Assembly (NCBI RefSeq): GCF_006334915.2
Contig: NZ_VDMA02000026.1
Span: 1-64,000 of the forward strand
Direction of reading: 5' to 3'
DNA: 64,000 nucleotides
Source of the DNA: Microbispora catharanthi
GTDB taxonomy: Bacteria > Actinomycetota > Actinomycetes > Streptosporangiales > Streptosporangiaceae
A model generated the notes under the pieces. It did not search any database. It was not told where the DNA came from and was given only the letters and a program-made list of their open reading frames with translations. This document shows positions 16,945 to 25,100 of this stretch, piece after piece. A program made the position numbers and the translations under genes. Each line of letters opens with the position of its first letter. The stretch's first letter is position 1.

Positions 16945-18117
16945 CTACCACTCACGAACCGCCTCCACGCCTGCGGCAAGGGTGTCTCTGGCCGATCCGA
17001 GTCGTACGCCAAGAGCCGCCTCGGCGTCGCTCACCATGACGTCGAGGGCAGCGAAGAGTTCCTCACGTTCCACGGTCTCGATGAACAGTGTCCGGCGATT
17101 GAGAAGGTTGAAGCCCCTGCCGTACTCGCGGCCGATCTCGTACAGCCGGGTCGGCTGGTTTTCCTGAGAGCAGTCCGACAGCGCTGTAATGAGTTCCGCG
17201 CGCGTCTTCTTGTACTGCGCGACGGCCTTCGTGAAGCAGGTTCCGCTGATGTGCGCGCGACCATCCCAGCCGCGCAACGGGTTACCCCGGTTTTCCGCGA
17301 CCCACTCAGGTGCGCGAGCAGCGGTGATGTCGACGAAAGTGCCGTACGGGATCTGCGGGCGCCATTTCGACCGCATCGCTCCGGCGTATTCGCGCGGAAT
17401 GCTGTGCAGGCACAAAGTCTCCAGCGCCGGAACGCACTCAGGCAGCAGAGCATCGGATGCGCTCATGCCGAACAGGTCGGTGATCCACAGACGCCGAAGC
17501 GACGCCAGACGGTTGAGACCCGACGCGTGGAGAAGCAGGCCGAGGTCGCCGGACAGAGAAAGCGTCGTCAGATCGGGAAAGCGCCCGGCGAGCCGGTCGC
17601 AGTCGAGTGACTCGACCTCCGTGACGTGCAGGTGGCGGATGTCCCGGCGAGGGTCGGCCGGTTCGTTCGTCATCTGGTCGACGTCCGCGCCTGTGATGCT
17701 CATCTCGCGCGGATCCGACCAAGGGTCACGCTCGCCGCTGTCCCAGCGCCTTTGACAGGCGAGTTGCTCGCCGAGCCGCCATCCCGTGGAGTAGCTCTGT
17801 GAGGGCTTGGTACACAACAGCGGCAACGAGCCGATGATTGTGTAACTGCGCGGAAGGACCCACTCGTAGTTGCAATGGGAAAGGCACCCATTCCAATAGT
17901 GATGGGTCAGCACGAGGGCCGACACCTCGCCGAGGTCCGCCACCGAGGCGGGCTCCGGGCCCGACCAGTTCAGCTCGAGCACTCCCGCCGTTTCCCCGTC
18001 CGGGTTGAGATCGGTGATCTGTGCGACCGTCCACTCGTCGAGGGCGTCAGAGAACGCAGCCACGACGTCTCCCGGTGCGATCGGCCGCGGGGGTGAGCTC
18101 CGCTTCCGGCCAGCCAT
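16945..18117 (-). CDS. Hypothetical protein with leucine-rich-like middle
   Basis: The protein has 390 residues from the ATG at 18117 (MAGRKRSSPPRP); the frame stays open upstream but only as an out-of-frame overlap with the next gene. An N-terminal part (IAPGDVVAAFSDALDEWTVA) looks like a small beta-barrel, and residues about 175-260 contain leucine-spaced segments (LTTLSLSGDLGLLLH, LRRLWITDLFG, LETLCLHSIP) typical of irregular leucine-rich repeats. The C-terminal part is helical. I do not recognise a family. GC usage is slightly lower than neighbours and it has no operon partner, so it may be an acquired gene. Cytoplasmic: no signal or membrane segment. Confidence 0.75.
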   Translation of the reverse strand: MAGRKRSSPPRPIAPGDVVAAFSDALDEWTVAQITDLNPDGETAGVLELNWSGPEPASVADLGEVSALVLTHHYWNGCLSHCNYEWVLPRSYTIIGSLPLLCTKPSQSYSTGWRLGEQLACQRRWDSGERDPWSDPREMSITGADVDQMTNEPADPRRDIRHLHVTEVESLDCDRLAGRFPDLTTLSLSGDLGLLLHASGLNRLASLRRLWITDLFGMSASDALLPECVPALETLCLHSIPREYAGAMRSKWRPQIPYGTFVDITAARAPEWVAENRGNPLRGWDGRAHISGTCFTKAVAQYKKTRAELITALSDCSQENQPTRLYEIGREYGRGFNLLNRRTLFIETVEREELFAALDVMVSDAEAALGVRLGSARDTLAAGVEAVREW

Positions 18118-18176
18118 GCCTGAAGGGTAGTCGGCAAGCGGATCACCCGCACGCGGGTGATCCGCGCACACGACGC

Positions 18177-20447
18177 TCAGTCGTCCGCCGGTTGGATGGG
18201 GAAGTTCGCGCGGAACACGTTGTCCGGGTCGTAGGCGCGCTTGACCCGCCGCAGCCGGGCGAGGTTGGCCTCGCCGAACGCGTCGAGCAGCCGTTCCGGC
18301 CGGGTGTCGGTGTCGAAGGACAGGTAGAGGCCGTCGGTGTACGGCGCGACCTCGGCGTCCCACGCGGCATCCAGGGCCGGCTGCGCCGCGCCCATGGCCG
18401 TGAGCACGAAGTTCTGGTGCCGGTGCGGATACGCGGTCGCGTCGGGAGCCAGGTCGTGCGCGGCCCCACCGGTGGCGCGTATCTGCAGGAAGTAGGACAG
18501 CCCGGAGTGCGCCATCCGCTCGAAGGCGCGGCTCACGTCCCCGTCGAGATGGGTGACCAGGCCGGAGCGTACGGCGGGGCTCCCGCCGCCGGTGTGATGC
18601 TTTTCGGCCGGCTGCACCACGCCCGAATAGGGCAGTACATATCCCTGGTGCCCCAGCAGCGGGCCGGCCTCGGCGAGCCGTTCGAGCTCGCTCACCGCGG
18701 CCTCGGTGTCCGCGCCGGCGTACACGGTCATGAGCTGGGCGACCGCGTCCTGACCGCGGCGCGCCGGAGAGAGGATGAGGAAACTCGTCAGCTCACGCGG
18801 GGCCTTCTCGACCGCGGCGCCCCAGCGCTCGAGGAGCCCGGCCGTGTCACGGGCGTCCAGGGTCATCTGGGAGAAGACGACGTCGCCGAGCTCCATCGCC
18901 TCGATCTCGACCCAGGTGACCACGCCGAGGTTGCCTCCGGCGCCGCGCAGGCCCCAGAACAGGTCGGGGTTCTCCTCCCGCGAGGCGTCCAGCACCCGGC
19001 CGTCGGCGGTCACGACCTCCGCGGCGACGACGTGGTCGATCGTCAGGCCGAACGTGCGCCCGAGCAGGCCGACGCCGCCCGTCGTCGCGAGGCCGCCCAC
19101 GCCTACGCCGCCGAAGTCGCCCGAGCTGATCGCCCATCCGTACGGCACCAGGGCCTCGGCGACCTCGCCCCAGGTCGCGCCCGCGCCCAGCCGTACCCTG
19201 CGCGTGGCCGGATCCACGACCTGGACGGCGTTGAGCGCGCCGAGGTCGAGCACGATGCCGCCGTCGTTCGTGGAACGGCCGCTGATTCCGTGCCCGCCGG
19301 AGCGTACGCCGAGCGGGACGTCCTGGGACCGGGCGTACGCGAGCCCCTCGACGACCTGATCGACCGTCCGGGGGCGCAGCACCAGGCCGGGGGACCCGGC
19401 GCGCAGGTAGTTGTGCCGCACGGACTCGTAGGCGCGGTCGCCGGGCTCGACGGCGTCGGCCGCGAGGCTCGCCGGGACCTCGTCGTAGTCGATGCCGTCG
19501 CGGCGCAGCGCGATCGCGGCGGCTCCGCGACGGGCGGCCGCGGGGACGGTGCCGGTGGCCGCCCGCTCGCGCGCCACCGCTTCCCGTACGGCGGGGGCGA
19601 TCTCCTCTCCGTACACCTGGATGAGCCGCGGGTCGTCCGAACCCAGGATGAACGTGCCGATGCCGTCCTCCAGCGCCAGAGCGGTCAGCTCCTCCACCCA
19701 CTGCTCGACCGGTCCCTGCAGGAAGCCCTCACGGGTCTCGGCGACCGCGCCACTGATGTTCAGCAGGCGGCGCACCTGCGCCGGGTCGCGCCCGGCCTCC
19801 TCGGCGGCCTCGTCGATGATCGTGTTGCCGCGCCGCAGGTCGCCGTCCTTGAGGTAGGCGAGCGAGGGCAGCCAGCCGTCGGCCTCGCGCGCCACCAGGC
19901 GCAGCATCCGCGGCTTGTAGGCGCCGAGCCAGATCGGGATGTCGTGTGCGGGGGCGGGGCCGCGCTTGGCGCCCGCGACGCGGTGGTGTTCGCCGTCGAC
20001 GCGCAGGATGCGGCGCTCACCTGCGTTCCAGATGCCGCGGATGATCTCGATGGCCTCCTCCAGCGCGGTCACGGACTCGGCCGGCGTCAGGCGGGTGCCG
20101 CCCATCGACTCGATCGCGTCCCAGAAGCCGCCCGCGCCGATGCCGAGCGCGAACCGGCCGCCGGAGAGCAGGTCGAGCGACGCCGCCGCCCTGGCCAGCA
20201 CGGCCGGCGGGCGCAGCGGCAGGTTCAGCACGTTGCCTGAGACCGTGATCCGCTCGGTGCGCGCGGCCACCCAGGACAGCAACGTCCAGGTGTCCAGGAA
20301 CCCCGGCTGGTAGGGGTGGTCCTGGAACGTCACGAGATCCAGCCCGGCGGCCTCGGAGACCTGGGCGAGCCGGACCGGCCCCTGCGGGTCCTGGTTCTGC
20401 GGGGTGAGGAACGTGCCGAAGGCCAGTTCGTGGCCGTAGTCCGTCAT
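18177..20447 (-). CDS. Fusion: luciferase-like monooxygenase plus FAD-linked oxidase (BBE type)
   Basis: This 756-residue protein joins two flavoenzymes. Residues 1-285 are a luciferase-like (LLM, F420/FMN-type) TIM barrel (GGRFALGIGAGGFWDA, IPIWLGAYKPRML). Residues about 325-756 are a FAD-binding PCMH oxidase with a C-terminal BBE segment (YDPDNVFRANFPI). The PCMH part has RSGGHGISG, whose His (about residue 386) is the usual covalent FAD anchor. The second anchor Cys of bicovalent enzymes is absent; the local text is GDFGGVGVGGL. It is divergent from a MarR gene 81 bases away that probably controls it. The substrate is unknown; two oxidations in series on one substrate are plausible. Confidence 0.88.
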   Translation of the reverse strand: MTDYGHELAFGTFLTPQNQDPQGPVRLAQVSEAAGLDLVTFQDHPYQPGFLDTWTLLSWVAARTERITVSGNVLNLPLRPPAVLARAAASLDLLSGGRFALGIGAGGFWDAIESMGGTRLTPAESVTALEEAIEIIRGIWNAGERRILRVDGEHHRVAGAKRGPAPAHDIPIWLGAYKPRMLRLVAREADGWLPSLAYLKDGDLRRGNTIIDEAAEEAGRDPAQVRRLLNISGAVAETREGFLQGPVEQWVEELTALALEDGIGTFILGSDDPRLIQVYGEEIAPAVREAVARERAATGTVPAAARRGAAAIALRRDGIDYDEVPASLAADAVEPGDRAYESVRHNYLRAGSPGLVLRPRTVDQVVEGLAYARSQDVPLGVRSGGHGISGRSTNDGGIVLDLGALNAVQVVDPATRRVRLGAGATWGEVAEALVPYGWAISSGDFGGVGVGGLATTGGVGLLGRTFGLTIDHVVAAEVVTADGRVLDASREENPDLFWGLRGAGGNLGVVTWVEIEAMELGDVVFSQMTLDARDTAGLLERWGAAVEKAPRELTSFLILSPARRGQDAVAQLMTVYAGADTEAAVSELERLAEAGPLLGHQGYVLPYSGVVQPAEKHHTGGGSPAVRSGLVTHLDGDVSRAFERMAHSGLSYFLQIRATGGAAHDLAPDATAYPHRHQNFVLTAMGAAQPALDAAWDAEVAPYTDGLYLSFDTDTRPERLLDAFGEANLARLRRVKRAYDPDNVFRANFPIQPADD

Positions 20448-20481
20448 GCCGGGCCTCTCACGAAGTAATCTGTCAAGCAGA

Positions 20482-20503
20482 CGATATGCGACACAACTTA
20501 TCG
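20482..20503. promoter_or_regulatory. Putative MarR operator
   Basis: CGATA and TATCG form an inverted repeat with a 12-base centre in the 81-base gap between the divergent fusion oxidase and MarR genes. The spacing is usual for a MarR dimer, but the half-sites are short. Confidence 0.3.
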
Positions 20504-20528
20504 AGAAGTCATCGTATTCCGGGCTAGA

Positions 20529-21062
20529 GTGGATGATGTGACCGCCCGCGAAGCAGCCGAATCCCCGACGCCGTCATCGCAGGGTTCGTCGCAGGGCTCC
20601 GTGCTCGGGTGGTCCCTCACCGTGCTGCTGCGGGAGTGGAGCGCACGCGTCGAGGACGCTTCACGCGACCTGCCGCACGGCGTGCGCGGCTACCAGGTGC
20701 TCTCCGCGGTCGTGCACGACGCCCCGCCCACGCAGGCCGCGCTCGCCGCCCGCCTCGGCATCGACCGCACGGTCATGACCTATCTGCTCGACAAGTTCGA
20801 GGGGTGCGGTCTCCTGGAGCGCAGGCAGGACCCGGCCGACCGCCGGGCGCGGCGCATCGTGCCGACCGACCACGGCCGGCGGGTCCTCGCCGAAGTGGAC
20901 GCGCGGGTCGCGCAGGCCGAGGACGAGCTGCTCTCCACCCTCCCGCCCGAGGACCGGCCTGTCCTCCTGGCACTGCTGGAGCACGCCGCCGCCGGGGCGG
21001 CTCCCGGCGAGGACCGCTGCGCCGCCGTCGCGGGATCGGCCGGACTGACGCGGGAGGCGTGA
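20529..21062 (+). CDS. MarR-family transcriptional regulator
   Basis: The 177-residue protein has a central winged helix (TQAALAARLGIDRTVMTYLLDKFEGCGLLERR then the wing DPADRRARRIVPTD) flanked by dimerisation helices. The N-terminal 25 residues are Ser/Gln-rich. It starts with GTG at 20529, close to the divergent fusion oxidase, and likely represses it until a phenolic or other ligand binds. Confidence 0.88.
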   Translation: MDDVTAREAAESPTPSSQGSSQGSVLGWSLTVLLREWSARVEDASRDLPHGVRGYQVLSAVVHDAPPTQAALAARLGIDRTVMTYLLDKFEGCGLLERRQDPADRRARRIVPTDHGRRVLAEVDARVAQAEDELLSTLPPEDRPVLLALLEHAAAGAAPGEDRCAAVAGSAGLTREA

Positions 21063-21096
21063 CCCGGCCCGGCACGTCGCGGCTGGTCGAGGTCCG

Positions 21097-21270
21097 TCAA
21101 TCGGTTCGCTTGCCGTGGAGCTCCGCCGTGGCCTCCACGTACGCGTCGGCGGCACGGGCGAAGTAGTCGAAGAGGACGGCCTGCTGCTCGGGCGAGTAGC
21201 CCTGGACGATGGCGCCGATCTTCTGACGGGCCGGAGCCAGGGCCTCGTCGAGGCCGCCGGGACTGGCGAC
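21097..21270 (-). pseudogene. MarR-family C-terminal stub
   Basis: The last 55 residues of the frame (EALAPARQKIGAIVQGYSPE, then QQAVLFDYFARAADAYVEA) look like the long C-terminal dimerisation helix of a MarR regulator. The sequence upstream in the same frame overlaps the Lrp gene antisense-like and is not MarR. The DNA-binding domain is missing, so this is a decayed copy. Confidence 0.5.
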
Positions 21271-21323
21271 GAGTTCGGCGCGGTCTCGTCCTGAGCGCCG
21301 TCGGTCGTGGCCCGCGACCTCGC

Positions 21324-21785
21324 CTACCCGCTCGATGGCACGGGGGCATGCGGCCCCCGGTAGGGGAGCGTCTCGCTGTAGACGATGTTGGTGGTGGTGC
21401 TGCCGAACCGCGCGAGCTCGTCCACCACCTTCTCCAGGTGGGCCATGGAGGTCGCGGTGACCTTGAGCGTGTAGCAGTCGTCGCCGGTGGTGCGCAGGCA
21501 CTCCAGGATCTCCGTACGTTCGCCGAGCAGCCGGTGCAGCGGCTCGTGCCGGCTGCCCGGATACTTCAGCCGCACCACGGCGAGCACGGCGTATCCGACC
21601 TTTCCCAGGTCGACGACGGCGCGGTAGCCGCTGATGACGCCGGCCGCCTCCAGGCGCCGTACCCGTTCGGTGGTCGCGGAGGCGCTGAGGCTCACCCGCC
21701 GGGCCAGCTCGGTGAGCGGCAGGCGGCCGTCGCGCTGCAGCTCGGCCAGGATGGACCAGTCCGTCGTATCAAGACTCTCGGCCAT
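21324..21785 (-). CDS. Lrp/AsnC-family transcriptional regulator
   Basis: The 153-residue protein has an N-terminal HTH (DWSILAELQRDGRLPLTELA, SLSASATTERVRRLEAAGVI) and a C-terminal RAM/ActD ligand-binding domain (ILECLRTTGDDCYTLKV). It senses an amino acid or related metabolite as an oligomer. It is divergent from the LLM oxidoreductase at 21879 with 93 bases between, so that gene and the deaminase after it are likely targets. Confidence 0.93.
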   Translation of the reverse strand: MAESLDTTDWSILAELQRDGRLPLTELARRVSLSASATTERVRRLEAAGVISGYRAVVDLGKVGYAVLAVVRLKYPGSRHEPLHRLLGERTEILECLRTTGDDCYTLKVTATSMAHLEKVVDELARFGSTTTNIVYSETLPYRGPHAPVPSSG

Positions 21786-21878
21786 CGGCCGAATATACCG
21801 GCGAATCCACGGCCGAACGGCCTGTATGCAGGGAGTTCTTTCTTCCGGATGGCCTGATCGCCTGAATACTCTGGTCCC

Positions 21879-22727
21879 GTGAAACTAGGCGTCAACGTCC
21901 CGAACTTCGGGCCCGGCACTCGCCCCGGCGTGCTGCGCGGCTGGGCCGAGACGGTGGAGGGGCTCGGGTTCGACCTGCTCATGATCTCCGATCACGTCGT
22001 GGTGACCCCCGACGTGGCCGAGCAGTATCCCGCCCCGTTCTACGAGCCATTCACCACGCTGTCCTGGCTCGCCGGGATCACCACCAGGATCAGGCTGGGC
22101 ACCACCGTGCTGATCCTGCCCTACCGGCACCCGCTGCTGACCGCCCGCATGGCGGCCAACCTCCAGGAGTTGAGCGGGGGACGGCTGGTCCTCGGCGTGG
22201 GCGTGGGCTGGGCCCGGCAGGAGTTCGAGTCGCTGGGCGTGCCGTACGAGCGGCGCGGGGCGCTGACCGACGAGCACCTGCGGGCGATGCGCCTGGCCTG
22301 GCAGGACGAGGAGGACTACCGGGCCGGGCACATTCCGATCTGGGTCGGCGGCGGCAGCGACGCCGCTCTCCGCAGGGCGGTGCTCCTCGGCGACGCCTGG
22401 CATCCCCTGCGCTTCACCCTGCCGTGGCTGGGCGAGCGGATGGACCGGCTGGCCGCCGTCGCGGAGAGCCTGGGGCGTCCCGCACCCGTGCTCGCCCCGC
22501 GCATCCTGCTGCGGCTCACCGGCACCCCGGTGACGGGCGAGGGACGCCGGGCCGGAGAGGGCACCCTCGACCAGGTCATGGACGACCTGGAACGGCTGCG
22601 CGTCCTGGGCGCGGAGACCGTCCTGCTCGACCCCTTCCGGGGGGACCCCGATGAGACGAACCATCCGGAGACGGCGTGGCACACGCTCGAGACGGTGGCC
22701 GCCGCGTACACGAAGGAGCATTCATGA
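21879..22727 (+). CDS. LLM-class F420-dependent oxidoreductase
   Basis: The 282-residue luciferase-like TIM barrel has the family text VKLGVNVPNFGPGT at the N-terminus, GGRLVLGVGVGW and IPIWVGGGSDAAL. In actinomycetes these usually use F420 or FMN to reduce or oxidise small molecules. Its stop overlaps the start of the deaminase gene by four bases, so the two are translationally coupled and probably act in one pathway. Confidence 0.9.
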   Translation: MKLGVNVPNFGPGTRPGVLRGWAETVEGLGFDLLMISDHVVVTPDVAEQYPAPFYEPFTTLSWLAGITTRIRLGTTVLILPYRHPLLTARMAANLQELSGGRLVLGVGVGWARQEFESLGVPYERRGALTDEHLRAMRLAWQDEEDYRAGHIPIWVGGGSDAALRRAVLLGDAWHPLRFTLPWLGERMDRLAAVAESLGRPAPVLAPRILLRLTGTPVTGEGRRAGEGTLDQVMDDLERLRVLGAETVLLDPFRGDPDETNHPETAWHTLETVAAAYTKEHS

Positions 22728-23149
22728 CCCTCGACGACGAGAAGTTCCTCCGCAGGGCGATCGAGCTGGCCGCCGAGGCCCGAGCGGGCGGCAACCCGCC
22801 GTTCGGCTCGCTGCTGGTGGGCCCGGACGGCGACGTGCTCGCCGAGGAGCGCAACACCTCGCTCACGGAGGCCGACATCACCGCGCATCCCGAGCTGAAG
22901 CTCGCGCGCTGGGCCGCCCGCGAGCTCGGCCCGGCAGCCGCGGCCGGCGCCACCATGTACACGAGCTGCCAGCCGTGCGGCATGTGCGCGGGTGCCATCG
23001 AGCGCTCCGGACTCGGCCGCGTCGTCTTCGCGCTCTCCACAGATCAGCTCGGCGGGCTCAAGCCGCTGGCCGGCCCGTCGTCCTTCCGCCAGGAGGGGCC
23101 GGCGCTCTTCGACGAGGCGCGCGTGCCCGTCGAGGGCTACTACGTCTGA
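22724..23149 (+). CDS. Cytidine/guanine deaminase-family protein
   Basis: The 141-residue zinc-dependent deaminase has the second zinc motif PCGMC intact. The first is HPE (ITAHPELKLARW) rather than the usual HAE. The catalytic Glu is kept. The ATG at 22724 overlaps the upstream stop (ATGA), which fixes the start. Relatives deaminate nucleobases, nucleosides or tRNA adenosine; this short stand-alone form is more like the guanine/nucleoside group. Coupling to an F420-type oxidoreductase suggests a purine- or pteridine-like substrate, but that is inference. Confidence 0.85.
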   Translation: MTLDDEKFLRRAIELAAEARAGGNPPFGSLLVGPDGDVLAEERNTSLTEADITAHPELKLARWAARELGPAAAAGATMYTSCQPCGMCAGAIERSGLGRVVFALSTDQLGGLKPLAGPSSFRQEGPALFDEARVPVEGYYV

Positions 23150-23158
23150 AGCGCGCCG

Positions 23159-23707
23159 TCAGCCGGCGTCCGGGACATAGCTCAGGTGGAGCACGCCGGT
23201 CTTGAACGTCTCGGACTTCACCAGCTTCAGCTTGTGCGTCGGGGTGTCCTCGAACAGCCGCTGCCCGCGGCCGACGACGATCGGGTGGACGAGCAGGTTC
23301 AGCTCGTCGAGCAGCCCGTTGGCGAGAAGCCACCGCACGGTCGTTGCGCTGCCGGACATCTGGAGGTCGCCGCCCTCGATCCGCTCCTTGAGCTCGCGCA
23401 GCCTGGCCGCGACGTCGCCGTTGACGACGGTGGTGTTGTTCCAGTCCGCCTTCTCCATCGTGGTCGACACGACGTACTTGGGGGCGTTGTTGAAGGCCTC
23501 GGCGATCTCCGGGTCCTGGTCCGTCGTCGTCCAGTAGGCGGACCACTCCTCGTACAGCGTGCGGCCCATCAGCATCCCGGCCGAGTTCTGCATGCCCGCC
23601 TGGACCACGGCCCCCATCTCGTCGTTCCAGTAGGGGAAGTGCCACTGGTCGGGCGACTCGACGACGCCGTCGAGCGAGATGAAGAAGTTCGCGACGATCC
23701 TGGCCAT
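23159..23707 (-). CDS. RibD C-terminal/dihydrofolate reductase-like protein, paralogue 1
   Basis: The 182-residue protein of the bifunctional deaminase-reductase (RibD_C) family opens with MARIVANFFISLDGVVESPD and has the NADPH-binding GSATTVRWLL and LLVHPIVVGRGQRLF segments. GGAG precedes the ATG. It is about half identical to the protein at 24363-24935. The family is mostly uncharacterised in actinobacteria; an NADPH-dependent reductase role is inferred from fold. Confidence 0.88.
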   Translation of the reverse strand: MARIVANFFISLDGVVESPDQWHFPYWNDEMGAVVQAGMQNSAGMLMGRTLYEEWSAYWTTTDQDPEIAEAFNNAPKYVVSTTMEKADWNNTTVVNGDVAARLRELKERIEGGDLQMSGSATTVRWLLANGLLDELNLLVHPIVVGRGQRLFEDTPTHKLKLVKSETFKTGVLHLSYVPDAG

Positions 23708-23811
23708 GTGCTCCGCTCCTTGTGTCGTATGACGGTGGCTGCGAATGGAAGATTAGGCGGGACGCTCACGCGGGTCTTGTACGGAAACGACACGGCCGTA
23801 CGGCTCCGCGG

Positions 23812-24351
23812 TCACGCTCGGCGGAGCCGCCAGAGCAGGTAGGCGGCGACGGACGACGAGTCGCTGACGACGCCGTCGAGGATCATCTGCTCGAACTCGG
23901 TGCGGTGCACCCACCGCTGGCGCATGTCCTGCTCGGTGTGCTCGCGGTGGGGTTCGCCCCTGGTGAGGCCGGTGGCCACGTAGACGTGCAGCCCCTGGTC
24001 GGTCATGCCGTGCGCGTTGTCCATGCGCCCGAGATAGCGCAGCAGGCCGGCCTGGAGCCCGGTCTCCTCCACCAGCTCGCGCCGGGCCTCGTCCTCACGC
24101 GTGTCCGCCTCGGCCGACCCCTGGGGGAAACTCCACGAGCGGCGGCCGATCGGGTATCGGTACTCCTCCACGAGGTGGAAGCCGTCGTCCTCTTCCGGCA
24201 CGATCAGCACGAAGTCGGGCCTGGCCACGTATCCGTACAGGCCGGGAGAGCCGTCAGGGTGCTCGATCGCGTCCTCTAGGACCGTCATCCACGGGTTGCT
24301 GTAGACGATTCGGGAGGAGACCTGCCGGATCACGTGCTGCGCTTCGGTCAC
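23812..24351 (-). CDS. Nudix hydrolase (ADP-sugar pyrophosphatase-like)
   Basis: The 179-residue protein has a near-canonical Nudix box ending RELVEETGL, preceded by SFPQGSAEA, a layout of ADP-ribose/ADP-sugar pyrophosphatases; the box glycine is shifted by one residue. The start is GTG at 24351, 11 bases after the upstream gene's stop. The longer open frame only covers that gene out of frame. It is likely co-transcribed with 24363-24935. Confidence 0.85.
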   Translation of the reverse strand: MTEAQHVIRQVSSRIVYSNPWMTVLEDAIEHPDGSPGLYGYVARPDFVLIVPEEDDGFHLVEEYRYPIGRRSWSFPQGSAEADTREDEARRELVEETGLQAGLLRYLGRMDNAHGMTDQGLHVYVATGLTRGEPHREHTEQDMRQRWVHRTEFEQMILDGVVSDSSSVAAYLLWRLRRA

Positions 24352-24362
24352 GTGGCCGGATA

Positions 24363-24935
24363 CTACCCATGCTCCGGCCGTACGTCCGCCTGCGCGACGG
24401 GCTGGTAGGCGAGGGACAGCACGCCGGTCGGGAAGGTCTCCGAGGACGTGAGCGTCATCGGGATCTCCAGGCCCTCCTCGAACAGGCGCTGGCCCTTGCC
24501 CACCACGATGGGGTGGACCAGCAGCCGGAGCTCGTCGAGCAGGTTGTGCCGCATCAGCGAGCGGACGAGGTTCGTGCTGCCGCTGATGCCGATCGTCTTG
24601 CCCGGCTGCCGCTTGAGCTTGGTGATCTCCTCGACGAAGTCGCCGGTGACGAGGGTGGAGTTCTGCCAGTCGACCGTGTCGAGGGTCGAGGAGACGACGT
24701 ACTTGCGGGTGGTGTTGATGAAGTCGGCGAAGGGGTCGTCCGTGCCGGCCTTGCTCGGCCAGTAGGCCGCCCAGCTCTCGTACATGACCCGGCCCATCAT
24801 CATGGCGTCGGACTCGGACATCAGCGCGCCGACGGCCGCGCCCATCTCCTCGCTGAAGTAGGGGAAGTGCCACTGGTCGGGCGACTCGACGACGCCGTCG
24901 AGGGACATGAAGAAGCTGGCGACGATCTTGCGCAT
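24363..24935 (-). CDS. RibD C-terminal/dihydrofolate reductase-like protein, paralogue 2
   Basis: The 190-residue protein starts MRKIVASFFMSLDGVVESPD, with GAGGAG upstream fixing the ATG at 24935; the open frame begins 21 codons earlier. GISGSTNLVRSLM and LLVHPIVVGKGQRLFEEG are the nucleotide-binding segments. It is a close paralogue of 23159-23707 and leads a short operon with the Nudix gene. A TTGACA promoter box and a perfect inverted repeat lie upstream. Confidence 0.88.
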   Translation of the reverse strand: MRKIVASFFMSLDGVVESPDQWHFPYFSEEMGAAVGALMSESDAMMMGRVMYESWAAYWPSKAGTDDPFADFINTTRKYVVSSTLDTVDWQNSTLVTGDFVEEITKLKRQPGKTIGISGSTNLVRSLMRHNLLDELRLLVHPIVVGKGQRLFEEGLEIPMTLTSSETFPTGVLSLAYQPVAQADVRPEHG

Positions 24936-24992
24936 CCGGATCTCCTCTGTCTCGCGCTTGCGTGACCCAGACTCGCAGCCGACGAGTTCAGC

Positions 24993-25014
24993 TGTCAAGA
25001 CAATTTTTATTGTC
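24993..25014 (-). promoter_or_regulatory. Promoter -35 with overlapping palindrome upstream of the reductase-Nudix operon
   Basis: Read leftward, TTGACA (24993-24998) is followed after 18 bases by a weak -10 (GAGTCT). Directly upstream is the perfect palindrome GACAAT-TTTT-ATTGTC (24999-25014). A repressor or activator dimer there would touch RNA polymerase at -35. Confidence 0.5.
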
Positions 25015-25024
25015 GGATGCGGCC

Positions 25025-25054
25025 GTGTCCTCCAGGCCCCGGACTGGAGGACAC
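25025..25054 (-). terminator. Strong hairpin terminator of the I36 inhibitor gene
   Basis: Perfect 11-bp stem (GTGTCCTCCAG / CTGGAGGACAC) with an 8-base loop, 47 bases after the stop of the leftward gene at 25101. Confidence 0.75.
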
Positions 25055-25100
25055 GCGTCCGGGCGGGGCCGAAGGCGCCCGCCCGGGTCGGAGGGCGTCG

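Noticed and set aside
18021..20240. 739-codon rightward frame opposite the fusion oxidase
   Set aside because: Both flavoenzyme domains are well conserved on the minus strand; the plus frame is composition-driven.
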